This document shows positions 1 to 7,618 of a DNA stretch of 38,649 nucleotides, piece after piece. Position numbers and translations under genes: made by a program. Origin of the DNA: M55B127 sp035269185 (GTDB lineage Bacteria; Bacillota; Halanaerobiia; Halanaerobiales; M55B127); assembly GCA_964430875.1 (NCBI GenBank), contig CAYSHP010000016.1, positions 1 to 38,649 on the forward strand, given 5' to 3'. Below the pieces are notes generated by a model. That model was not told where the DNA came from. It saw only the letters and a program-made list of their open reading frames with translations, and searched no databases. Within the stretch, counting starts at the first letter, position 1, and each line of letters begins with the position of its first letter.

Positions 1-56
1 ATATTTTGTGATTTAGAAATGTACAATAGGATAATTTAAAAAATATTAAATAAATA

Positions 57-78
57 AAAGGTGCCTTTAGGCACCTTT
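57..78 (-). terminator. Rho-independent terminator of the nitrogenase-like operon
   Basis: A 9-bp perfect stem (57-65 pairing with 70-78, TTTA loop) lies about 35 bases past the stop of the NifB-like gene. Read on the minus strand it is followed by a T-rich tail (TTTATTTATTT). It closes the minus-strand transcription unit that begins near 10080. Confidence 0.85.
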
Positions 79-111
79 AGAAAAACTTATTTATATATAA
101 ATTTATCATTT

Positions 112-939
112 TTAATCATTATCAAAAATCTGATTTAAGCGCCTGTCTTTCCCAGGAACTCCAACTGCATCATAGCTACAGTTTTTACATTCTTTAAAGA
201 CTGTAATATATTTGCCTGCTTTCTCTCTTACTTTTTCTAATTTTTCTTTTTTAAACCTTTTATGATCTTTAAAATATGCTTTTGGTATTAATTTTTTAAT
301 GTTTAATTCATCAACACCTATCTCGCCTGCCCTTTTAGCTATCATCTCAATCTCATCATCATTTACATCCGGAATATATATTGTATTTATTTTTATAGCT
401 CTAAAACTATTAGTTGCAATTGCTTTTTCTAAACCCAGCCATTTTTTATCTAACATTTTTTGAAAAGAATCTAAATCATCTTCATATTTTCCATCAAAAA
501 CAACAAACTTATATATTTCTTTAGCTGTTTCTGGTGTATAAGCATTAATTGTAACTGTTAAATAATCTAATAAACCAGTGATTCTTTCCACAGTTTCATC
601 CAAATTAACCCCATTAGTACAGAGACACGTAGAGAGATCAGGATATTCCTTTTTGACTAACTCTAAGGTCTTAAAGGTATTTTCACTAAATAATGGTTCA
701 CCCGGTCCAGCTATTCCTATCACTTTTATATCCTCTTTATCTTCTTCAATAAGTTTTTTTAACCAAGCTAAAGCAGTTTGGGGAGAAACAGCATTGTTAC
801 TTTTTTTGATACCATCCTTATTTTCAATGGATCTTTCACAAAAGCCACAACCTAAATTACAAACATCTGCTACCGGCAAATGAATACGTACAATACCTAA
901 ATGACAACCACCTGTATAACAGGGATGATTAATAGACAT
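112..939 (-). CDS. NifB-like radical SAM protein
   Basis: This is a radical SAM protein of the NifB type. NifB builds the iron-sulfur-carbide precursor of nitrogenase cofactors. From the chosen start it has HPC at residues 5-7, RIHLPVA before the SAM cluster motif, the cysteines C27, C31 and C34 (CNLGCGFC), a GIAGPGEPL segment and TNG, as in NifB. Near the C-terminus is ECKNCSYDAVG followed by PGKDRR, matching the NifB C-terminal CxxCxxDAVG signature. The length (275 aa) is that of a stand-alone NifB core, without a NifX domain. A GTG at 948 is in frame, but ATG 939 is better placed behind AGGGTG. The gene overlaps the NifH-like 3' end by 11 bases, indicating translational coupling. That it makes a cofactor for the neighbouring component-1 proteins is inferred. 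Confidence 0.85.
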   Translation of the reverse strand: MSINHPCYTGGCHLGIVRIHLPVADVCNLGCGFCERSIENKDGIKKSNNAVSPQTALAWLKKLIEEDKEDIKVIGIAGPGEPLFSENTFKTLELVKKEYPDLSTCLCTNGVNLDETVERITGLLDYLTVTINAYTPETAKEIYKFVVFDGKYEDDLDSFQKMLDKKWLGLEKAIATNSFRAIKINTIYIPDVNDDEIEMIAKRAGEIGVDELNIKKLIPKAYFKDHKRFKKEKLEKVREKAGKYITVFKECKNCSYDAVGVPGKDRRLNQIFDND

Positions 940-1741
940 ATTTATCACCCTTTATTTGTTTGATTATTTCATGCACTTCTTCGTCCTCAATATTATCAGT
1001 TTGCACATCAATATCTTTATTTATTATATGTTCAGCTAGTTCTTTAAACTGTTGTGCTTCCTCTCCATCAGGATATTCTTCTACAATAGCCTTCTTCCTT
1101 AATTCTAATAAAGGAATTCTTTTTGAATGCTTAATTTTTCCAATAATCGGAATCTGTATTCTTTTAGAAAATTCATTGACAATAGCTAATTCCTTTTCAA
1201 TATTCTTGCTATTATATATCAATCCCTGGATATTACCACCAATTTGGCTCATCCCTTTTATAATATTATTAGCAGCAAAAAGAGAAGCCTGTTCACCCGA
1301 AGTTACAATATAAACTTCCTTAGCATAACCTTTTGAAACGGGAGAGGCAAATCCACCACATACTACATCACCTAACACATCATAAATTATAATATCTTTA
1401 TCTTTATAAAAATCATATCCTTCTAGTAAGTCAAGCCCTAATACTATTCCTTTACCGGCACAACCTACACCTGGTTTAGGACCGCCAACTTCAATACAAG
1501 AAATACTATCTTTATGAACATAAATTAAATCTTTTATATTATTTATATCTTTTTTTATTTCTCCATAATTATCTAAAATTGTTGGTAATCTATTTGGGGC
1601 TAAAAGCCTACAAGTATCCCCTTTAGGATCACAGCCAATTAGACCGATTTTATATTCTTTTTTGGCAAAGGTCAAAGCAAGATTTACTGCAATAGTTGAT
1701 TTGCCAATCCCGCCTTTTCCATACATAGCAATTTTCTTCAT
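929..1741 (-). CDS. NifH-like nitrogenase-type iron protein (ATPase reductase)
   Basis: This is a homologue of the dimeric Fe protein that hydrolyses ATP and passes electrons to a NifDK-like partner. It has a P-loop GKGGIGKST (residues 8-16), switch I DPKGD (38-42) and switch II DVLGD (121-125). The two cysteines that hold the intersubunit [4Fe-4S] cluster in this family are C94 (GVGCAGKG) and C128 (DVVCGGF). Nitrogenase NifH has GVGCAGRG with an arginine after the glycine. Here it is lysine (K97), so dinitrogenase-reductase regulation by ADP-ribosylation at that site is not expected. DPKGDTC replaces the usual DPKADST. At 270 aa it is of family length. The ATG follows CGGAGG. It lies between the K-like and NifB-like genes. 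It is certainly NifH/BchL/CfbC-type, and its context argues against chlorophyll or F430 synthesis. Confidence 0.92.
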   Translation of the reverse strand: MKKIAMYGKGGIGKSTIAVNLALTFAKKEYKIGLIGCDPKGDTCRLLAPNRLPTILDNYGEIKKDINNIKDLIYVHKDSISCIEVGGPKPGVGCAGKGIVLGLDLLEGYDFYKDKDIIIYDVLGDVVCGGFASPVSKGYAKEVYIVTSGEQASLFAANNIIKGMSQIGGNIQGLIYNSKNIEKELAIVNEFSKRIQIPIIGKIKHSKRIPLLELRKKAIVEEYPDGEEAQQFKELAEHIINKDIDVQTDNIEDEEVHEIIKQIKGDKYVY

Positions 1742-1769
1742 ACTATTCCTCCGTCAGTGTATAATTATA

Positions 1770-2960
1770 TTATTTAATATCGTTTAAAATTTCTAATAAA
1801 TTAAAAGTCCCTGTAAAGCCCATTAAGTCAATGTCATTATCATAAAGATGATAAATAGGCTGAGTATAGGGAACTATTTCCCATTTCTTTTTACAACGAA
1901 TATAAGAAGAACCAAATACAATGTCTGGTTTAAACTCTTTTGCTTTGATAAAAAGTTCATATCCTCCCATATCATCATATATTTCTTTAATTATACCGTG
2001 TTTTTTATTATATTTGATACCATAATTATCAGTACTTAATAAAACTTGCGAACCTAATTCATTTATTAAAAAATTTGCTAATCCAAGTGAATACCAGGAA
2101 TCACCCTCAACAACTATTTTTAACTCATTATATTTGTGTCCCTTTGTCAGTTCTTTAAATTTATCTTTATATTGTTTATAATCTTTTTCTAATTCAGGTT
2201 TAAGTTTTTTGCTAAATTGATTTGCAAACCATTGTAACCATTGATAAGTTCCCTCAATTCCATAAGGGGCCGGTTTATTATCTTTTATTTCATAATTGTT
2301 CCAGAGATGACCTATTTTAATTTTTTGACTATTTTTATAACCATTTAAATCATTATTTATATTTAGATTCATAAAAAGAGAAGGACCTATTTTGAGATTA
2401 AAATAATTTGTTAATAAGTTATATAATATATTATAATTTCCTTCAGCATTAACATCACTTAAAGCCATTCCATCTAGACTAAGAGTATTCGAATTAATAT
2501 TATTATTAATTTCAAAACGCTTCCATAAATCATTATACAATTGATTAAAACCATCTACTTCTTCCCCGTATAGACCGCTCCCATCTAATACAGATACTTT
2601 ACAATCATGTTCGCTTTCAAATTTATCTATAATGCTATTATATTCTTCTCCTGACAAACTTATTGCACAGGTGATAATGATCACCAAATATTTAGGTTGG
2701 TATAATTCATAAGCTTTATATAAAGCTGCTTTTAATTTTTCCTGTGAACCTAATACTAATTCTTCTTCAGTTAACGCAGTTGTCGGTAAAATCGGTTCTT
2801 TATCTGCAAATAAAAATACCATCCTGTGTCCTGAAGAACAGCTCATAGGTCCATGTACTAGAGGACGAGCATCGGTTATGCCCATAATGCCTTCAATAAT
2901 GCCAACCATAGCACAACCTTTTAAGGGTTCTATTCTTTCTCGTTCAGACGATATATACAT
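1770..2960 (-). CDS. Nitrogenase-like component-1 subunit, K-like (three cluster cysteines)
   Basis: This is the second subunit of a NifDK-type reductase. It has three cysteines in the positions of the P-cluster ligands: C16 (EPLKGCAMVG), C41 (HGPMSCSSG) and C98 (IITCAISLSGEE). This reproduces the family pattern of C, HGxxxC, and C followed by a Gly-acidic pair. The rest is divergent and asparagine-rich in the middle. At 396 aa it is shorter than NifK. The ATG has a clear AAGGAGA site and the gene overlaps the D-like stop by 31 bases, so the two are probably translated together. It lies immediately before the NifH-like gene. Assignment as K-like rather than D-like rests on the absence of a cofactor-type cysteine and on gene order. 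I do not recognise a characterised subfamily. Confidence 0.8.
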   Translation of the reverse strand: MYISSERERIEPLKGCAMVGIIEGIMGITDARPLVHGPMSCSSGHRMVFLFADKEPILPTTALTEEELVLGSQEKLKAALYKAYELYQPKYLVIIITCAISLSGEEYNSIIDKFESEHDCKVSVLDGSGLYGEEVDGFNQLYNDLWKRFEINNNINSNTLSLDGMALSDVNAEGNYNILYNLLTNYFNLKIGPSLFMNLNINNDLNGYKNSQKIKIGHLWNNYEIKDNKPAPYGIEGTYQWLQWFANQFSKKLKPELEKDYKQYKDKFKELTKGHKYNELKIVVEGDSWYSLGLANFLINELGSQVLLSTDNYGIKYNKKHGIIKEIYDDMGGYELFIKAKEFKPDIVFGSSYIRCKKKWEIVPYTQPIYHLYDNDIDLMGFTGTFNLLEILNDIK

Positions 2961-4300
2961 GGCTGTATCTCCTTTGCTTTTAAAATATTTTCTGTAAAAT
3001 CATAACCTTCTAAAGCAAGTTTTAATTTATTACCTAAATTAACTACACCTTCAAAACCGACATGAGGTGAAGTATATACAGTAATAGGGACAAAAGGTAT
3101 ATCATACTTTTTGGCTATATGTTGCTCTTGATAACCACCTAACCAGAGGTCAACTTCATAATTATTAGCAACTTGTTCTAGATCATCTAAACCAGGTGAG
3201 ACGATTATATTTTTAATATCTATACTATGCTTTTCTTTCATATGGCGTAAATCTTTTTGTGACCAGGGATGAGGCCAAAATAAGGCAGCGGACTGAATAT
3301 CCACTTCATAATCACTTAAGGTATGCAGTAAGCCAATTAAACGACCCGGTCCACCACTTACAAATACTTTTTTATCTTTTAAAATTTCTTTTATCTCTTT
3401 AAAATCTTTTTTATATAACTCTTCTAATTGATTTATTTTATCTTTTTTATCCTTGCCTAAAGCAGTTGCAATCTCAGTTAACCATTCTTTCGTACCTTCA
3501 TTTCCATAAGGAGATCTTATAGCTGCTAATTTGATACCTTTTTCTTCTAATTTATAAAATAAATCGCCGGCTACAGCTGAACAAACCATAGCATTAGCTT
3601 TTGCCTTCATACTCTCTTCAATATCTTTAACTGAACTCCCTCCTGTAATCACGGACTCTACTTCAATATCAATTTGTTTTAACATATCAATACAGGCCCC
3701 AATTTCATGTTCACGTTTGCGCGAAGGCCACATCCAGCCCACTAAATTTACAGTATCTTGTTTTTCATATTCTTTATCTAGAAATGGTTTATATAAAGCC
3801 TCTAAAGCTGCTTGATATCCTTCCCATTGATTAGCACCTGAGATAGCTGAAGTTGGAATATAAGTAGTTTGGATACCTACCTTTTCTTTAATATCATTAG
3901 CAATCGGTTCTAAATTAACACCTGATATATTAATAGGATCAGTCGGTAATAGTACAATCATATTTGCTTTTTCATGTTCTGCTAATTCTTTGATCTTTTT
4001 AAACCAATTATCAGGAATACTATAATCACCGGTAATTATATCTTTTTGGTCATATTCTAATAAGGGTATCGGTTTTTTCCCAAGGTGAAAATCTTCTTCT
4101 CCCCAGGCAATAATAGTAAATCTTAAATGGTTTAGACAGCCCTTTGAACCCACAATCACGGATAGAACATCTTCCATACTTAAAAACATTCGTAAAGAGG
4201 CAAACATCGGTCCTAAGACCTGATAATCCACCCACAACTCTTCTTCTTTTAGTTCCCACTTTTCTATTAATTCGTCAAAACCACCTTTATATTTATCCAT
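2930..4300 (-). CDS. Nitrogenase-like component-1 subunit, D-like
   Basis: This is the first subunit of a NifDK-type reductase. Numbered from ATG 4300 (GGGTGG site; an upstream TTG at 4312 is less likely), C55 in GSKGC matches the central P-cluster cysteine. The positions of the other two P-cluster cysteines read VLGP (around 28-31) and LPTDP (118-122), without cysteine. C240 (NAMVCSAVAGD, followed by a GIKLA segment and SPYG) aligns by eye with the cofactor-binding cysteine of NifD (C275 in Azotobacter). The C-terminal TSPHVGFEG (411-419) aligns with SGPYHGYDG, and the position of NifD His442 appears to be a proline. The 456-aa protein could hold a cofactor differently from nitrogenase. Family membership is well supported, but the substrate is unknown. 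Confidence 0.82.
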   Translation of the reverse strand: MDKYKGGFDELIEKWELKEEELWVDYQVLGPMFASLRMFLSMEDVLSVIVGSKGCLNHLRFTIIAWGEEDFHLGKKPIPLLEYDQKDIITGDYSIPDNWFKKIKELAEHEKANMIVLLPTDPINISGVNLEPIANDIKEKVGIQTTYIPTSAISGANQWEGYQAALEALYKPFLDKEYEKQDTVNLVGWMWPSRKREHEIGACIDMLKQIDIEVESVITGGSSVKDIEESMKAKANAMVCSAVAGDLFYKLEEKGIKLAAIRSPYGNEGTKEWLTEIATALGKDKKDKINQLEELYKKDFKEIKEILKDKKVFVSGGPGRLIGLLHTLSDYEVDIQSAALFWPHPWSQKDLRHMKEKHSIDIKNIIVSPGLDDLEQVANNYEVDLWLGGYQEQHIAKKYDIPFVPITVYTSPHVGFEGVVNLGNKLKLALEGYDFTENILKAKEIQPCIYRLNEKE

Positions 4301-4317
4301 AATACCACCCAACTTTA

Positions 4318-4902
4318 TTATTCTATATTAAAATGATTATATACTATTTTTTTTACTTGCTCCCAATCATAAACTCTATTTTCCTCTTCAATTATTGCAG
4401 ACTCTCTGTTATGTTTTTTATCAAAAAGTATTACTTCAATACCATTAATTTTGAAATCTTCCGCATTGTTTTGATCATCCTCAATAAAAAGTTCTATATT
4501 TTCTTTTTTTGCACAAGGAACCTTATCTTTTTGATGGACTAATTTATCATAAACTATATTATATTTATCAAGCCATTTTTCAGTAATATTTCTAAATTTC
4601 TCTTCCCTGGCAGTTATTAAAATTATTTTGAATTTTTTTCCTTTAAACTCTCTTAAGGTTTTTTCTACATCTTTTAAAGGTATTAAATCATTATATATTT
4701 TTTCTAAACTACTTTTTAAAAAATCATCAATTACTTCCTTTTTAAGATCATACGCATTATAGATATTATATATTTCTTCTTTTTTATCAATTTCTTCTCC
4801 TAAATATTCGCACAAATAATGATGCCAAATATTTCGATTGAAATTCCCCTGTTCATCAGTAATAACCCCATCAATATCTACTCCAATAATTTTCCCCTTC
4901 AA
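4318..4902 (-). CDS. HAD-superfamily phosphatase-like protein (5'-nucleotidase NT5C type)
   Basis: This is a HAD-fold protein of about 194 aa. Motif I is VDIDGVITD near the N-terminus, with the nucleophile and acid aspartates. Motif II is the Thr in LITARE, and a lysine lies in the HQKDKVP stretch. Motif IV is FIEDDQNNA with its paired aspartates. The shape resembles the small 5'(3')-deoxyribonucleotidase-like HADs, but the substrate cannot be read from sequence. TTG 4902 is favoured over TTG 4911 because it sits at normal distance from AGAGG. It lies between the isomerase-like gene and the D-like subunit, with short gaps. A role in dephosphorylating a pathway intermediate, or in repair or housekeeping of the nitrogenase-like system, is a guess. 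Confidence 0.75.
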   Translation of the reverse strand: MKGKIIGVDIDGVITDEQGNFNRNIWHHYLCEYLGEEIDKKEEIYNIYNAYDLKKEVIDDFLKSSLEKIYNDLIPLKDVEKTLREFKGKKFKIILITAREEKFRNITEKWLDKYNIVYDKLVHQKDKVPCAKKENIELFIEDDQNNAEDFKINGIEVILFDKKHNRESAIIEEENRVYDWEQVKKIVYNHFNIE

Positions 4903-4923
4903 AAGTATCAACCTCTTTTCAAA

Positions 4924-5727
4924 TTATATATTTTTAACATATTTAGTACTATCAATTAAGGCCTGGTCAGTATTCTCAGGCGACCAAAGTTCAAAAATAC
5001 CTATTTTATCATAATTTATTTCCTTAATTGTTTGCAGTAATTTCTTATAATCAATATTACCTTTACCGGGGATTAAATGCTCATCGGCCTGTCCAAAGTT
5101 ATCATTAATATGGAGGTGAACTATTTCTTCCTTTAATTTATTAAGGTATTCTACTGCTGATATTTTTGTTAAATTAGCATGACCTATATCTAAAGTAATT
5201 TTTAGAAACTTTGAATTAAAATCACCTAATATTTTCTTTACATTTTCCGGACTGTTAAATATTGCGTTTTCACCCACCGGATAATTTTCAAGAGCAATTA
5301 TAATGTCATGTTGCTCGGCATAAGGCAATATTTTATTAAGAGATTTATATAATCTGTTTTTACCATTTTCACTACCTTTTTTATCACCAGGGTAATAACT
5401 ACCGGTATGAACCACCATTAAATTAGCCTCTAAAAAACTTGCAATCTCAATTGCTTTTATATGTTGTTTAATTGACTCTTTTCTAATACCTGGATTCATG
5501 CTTGTTAAATCTACATCATGGGCAGGAGCATGAAAAGTAGCTTTTAAATCTCTTTTTTGTAATTCTTTTTTAATATCTTTTAGATATTTATAGTCAATAT
5601 TTTCAAACCATAAATGGGGAGGCTCACCCCAAAGCTCAATATATTCAAAGTTTAAATTAGCAATCTTTTTTATCGCTTCTTTTAAATTATTATGTAAATA
5701 AACACTAGTGGAAACTCCTAATTTCAT
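4924..5727 (-). CDS. TIM-barrel sugar phosphate isomerase/epimerase family protein (AP endonuclease 2 fold)
   Basis: This is a xylose-isomerase-like TIM barrel of about 267 aa. Segments typical of divalent-metal binding in this family are visible: FHAPAHD, VVHTGSYYPG, IALENYP, TLDIGHAN, HLHINDN and IGIFELW. The family contains endonuclease IV, sugar isomerases/epimerases and many uncharacterised enzymes. The reaction cannot be assigned. Translation probably starts at MKLGVSTS (ATG 5727) behind a strong GGAGG. The longer frame from 5775 would overlap the permease and has no better site. With this start there is a 13-base gap to the upstream permease. Its place between importer and nitrogenase-like genes suggests it processes the imported compound. 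Confidence 0.8.
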   Translation of the reverse strand: MKLGVSTSVYLHNNLKEAIKKIANLNFEYIELWGEPPHLWFENIDYKYLKDIKKELQKRDLKATFHAPAHDVDLTSMNPGIRKESIKQHIKAIEIASFLEANLMVVHTGSYYPGDKKGSENGKNRLYKSLNKILPYAEQHDIIIALENYPVGENAIFNSPENVKKILGDFNSKFLKITLDIGHANLTKISAVEYLNKLKEEIVHLHINDNFGQADEHLIPGKGNIDYKKLLQTIKEINYDKIGIFELWSPENTDQALIDSTKYVKNI

Positions 5728-5740
5728 TGGTGTTGACCTC

Positions 5741-6598
5741 CTATACCTTATTATATGTTGGATCATAATAATCAATAAGGGTATCTCCTAATACATTTAC
5801 TGATAAGACAAATAGTGCAAGTATAATCCCTGGTATTATACTATACCATGGAGCAAACATTAAATAACCTCTTCCATTCGATATTATTGAACCCAAACTA
5901 GGGTTGGGGGGTTGGATGCCTAGGCCAAAAAAGGATAATCCTGCTTCATACATTACCGCACCTGGGATACCCATGGAAAAAGACACAATTATAATACCTA
6001 AACAATTAGGTAAAATATGCTTAAACAATATGCGAAAATTTTTTGAACCTAATGCTTGTGTTGCTTCAATATAGTCATTATTTTTGATACTCATTACCTG
6101 ACCTCTTACCAATCTGGCAACCTGAGGCCAACCAACAACCACTATCGCAATAATAACTGAAGTAAGGCTTGGACTTAAAATTAATGTTACTATCATTGCT
6201 AATAAGATAGCTGGTAAGGAGATAAATATATCGGTAATTCTCATCACAATATTATCAGTTATACCCCCATAAAAACCGGCTACTAAACCAATTACAACTC
6301 CTACGATCATACTAAGACCTCGCGCAACTATTCCCACAAAAATAGAAATTCTTATCCCATAAACAACCCGACTGAATAAATCTCTTCCCAATTGATCTGT
6401 ACCAAACAAATGCATACTACTCGGTGCATAAGGAGCATATAACTTTTCACCCTCTACTTCCATAGTAGTTTTAACTTTAAAGGGGTCGTAAGTTGCAATC
6501 CAGGGAGCAAATATAGCGATAAAAATATAAATTAAAATAATTATAAATGCTAAAAAAGCTAGCGGCTCTTTTTTCAAAAATTTTAATAATAAATTCAA
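5741..6598 (-). CDS. Peptide/nickel-type ABC transporter permease (DppC family), importer 1
   Basis: This is the inner-membrane permease of the DppC/OppC family, with an N-terminal transmembrane segment, the long extracytoplasmic loop with LFGTDQLGRDLFSRVVYG, and further hydrophobic segments. The EAA loop reads EATQALGSKNFRILFKHILPN, where the ATPase docks. At 285 aa it is of family length. The start is TTG behind GGGGAGG. It follows its DppB partner by 14 bases. No ATPase gene lies in this operon, so the subunit must borrow an ATPase, possibly the pair at 15372-17350. The cargo is unknown. The family carries dipeptides, oligopeptides, nickel chelates and opines. Confidence 0.92.
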   Translation of the reverse strand: MNLLLKFLKKEPLAFLAFIIILIYIFIAIFAPWIATYDPFKVKTTMEVEGEKLYAPYAPSSMHLFGTDQLGRDLFSRVVYGIRISIFVGIVARGLSMIVGVVIGLVAGFYGGITDNIVMRITDIFISLPAILLAMIVTLILSPSLTSVIIAIVVVGWPQVARLVRGQVMSIKNNDYIEATQALGSKNFRILFKHILPNCLGIIIVSFSMGIPGAVMYEAGLSFFGLGIQPPNPSLGSIISNGRGYLMFAPWYSIIPGIILALFVLSVNVLGDTLIDYYDPTYNKV

Positions 6599-6612
6599 AT
6601 CTCTTACCTCCC

Positions 6613-7542
6613 CTATTTATTGTATTTGATGCGGGGGTCTATTAAAGCATAAGATAAATCAACTAATAAATTAATAAAAATAACTAAAGCAGCAATTATA
6701 ATAGTGGCGGTCTGTAAAGCAGGTAAATCCTTAGCTAAAAGGGCGTCATATACATATTTACCCATACCCGGCCAGGTAAAAATAATCTCAATCATAATAA
6801 CTCCACCCATCATTCTACCCAAATTGGTACCGGTCATTGTTATCATAGGAATTAAGGCATTTCTAACTATATGTTTAGTTACAACCCAAAAGTTACTTAA
6901 ACCCTTAGACCTTGCAGTTCTCACATAATCAAAGTTCATAACATCAATAATAGCAGATCTTGTCACTCTGGCTAACATGCCGCTATTTGGTAATATCAAA
7001 GTTAAAGTAGGCAAAATAATATATCTATCAAAACCCGCTTCATAACCGGAAGGTGGTAATAAACCTAAATAAATACAAAATATTAACTGTATAACTAAGG
7101 CTGACCAAAATAATGGTAAAGATAAACCCGAAACAGAAACTGCCATTATTAATCTATCCCAAATTGTTTTACGCCAAATAGCAGAAATAATGCCTAAAAT
7201 ACCACCGATAATAAAAGAAAGAATTTGAACCGTAAAAGCTAACTGGAATGTTCTTATAAAAACAACCGGAATCTCATTTTTTATTAAATTACCGGATTGA
7301 TATGACTTTCCAAAATTTCCAGTTAAAAAATTTGTAATAAAATCAAAATATTGTATATATAAAGGCCTATTTAATCCCATTTCATTTCTTATACTCAGCA
7401 CAACTTCATCTGTAGCAGAAGGACCGGCAATCATCCGGGCTACATCACCTGGTATTAAATATAAGAAGATAAAAATAAGGATAGTTAATCCAATTAAGAT
7501 TGGAATAAGTGATAAAAATCTTTTGAAAATGTATGAAAACAA
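6613..7542 (-). CDS. Peptide/nickel-type ABC transporter permease (DppB family), importer 1
   Basis: This is a DppB/OppB-type permease of 309 aa. It begins with a transmembrane segment, MFSYIFKRFLSLIPILIGLT, carries the usual FDFITNFLTGNFGKSY segment, then about five more membrane spans. The EAA-loop segment reads VRTARSKGLSNFWVVTKHIVRNALIP, and the C-terminus ends in LIDPRIKYNK. The start is TTG with AAGGGGTG upstream. It lies 76 bases after the binding-protein gene, and that gap contains a hairpin with a T-run that may reduce permease expression relative to the binding protein. It pairs with the downstream DppC-type gene. Confidence 0.93.
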   Translation of the reverse strand: MFSYIFKRFLSLIPILIGLTILIFIFLYLIPGDVARMIAGPSATDEVVLSIRNEMGLNRPLYIQYFDFITNFLTGNFGKSYQSGNLIKNEIPVVFIRTFQLAFTVQILSFIIGGILGIISAIWRKTIWDRLIMAVSVSGLSLPLFWSALVIQLIFCIYLGLLPPSGYEAGFDRYIILPTLTLILPNSGMLARVTRSAIIDVMNFDYVRTARSKGLSNFWVVTKHIVRNALIPMITMTGTNLGRMMGGVIMIEIIFTWPGMGKYVYDALLAKDLPALQTATIIIAALVIFINLLVDLSYALIDPRIKYNK

Positions 7543-7583
7543 TTTTATTCACCCCTTATAGATCCGGGAATATATTAAGAAAA

Positions 7584-7609
7584 ACCGGGTATAGAAAACT
7601 ATACCCGGT
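7584..7609 (-). terminator. Intra-operon terminator/attenuator between binding protein 1 and its permeases
   Basis: A perfect 11-bp GC-containing stem (7584-7594 with 7599-7609, AAAA loop on the plus strand) sits just past the binding-protein stop. On the minus strand it is followed by TTTTTCTTAAT. It fits a partial terminator or 3'-end stabiliser that leaves binding protein in excess of permease. Confidence 0.75.
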
Positions 7610-7618
7610 ATCCTATAT

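Noticed and set aside
960..1313. Plus-strand open frames opposite the minus-strand genes (also near 578-883, 30251-30706 and 33606-33974)
   Set aside because: They are antisense to well-supported genes, have no family-like sequence and are rich in residues typical of antisense frames.
112..4300. Calling the cluster a nitrogen-fixing nif operon
   Set aside because: The component-1 proteins are too short and lack most P-cluster cysteines of the D-like subunit as well as the apparent cofactor histidine. No NifE/N is present in the window.
929..4300. Dark-operative protochlorophyllide reductase or Ni-sirohydrochlorin reductase (CfbCD)
   Set aside because: A dedicated NifB-type protein is present and no tetrapyrrole genes are seen; the context is an importer and sugar-isomerase-like enzymes.
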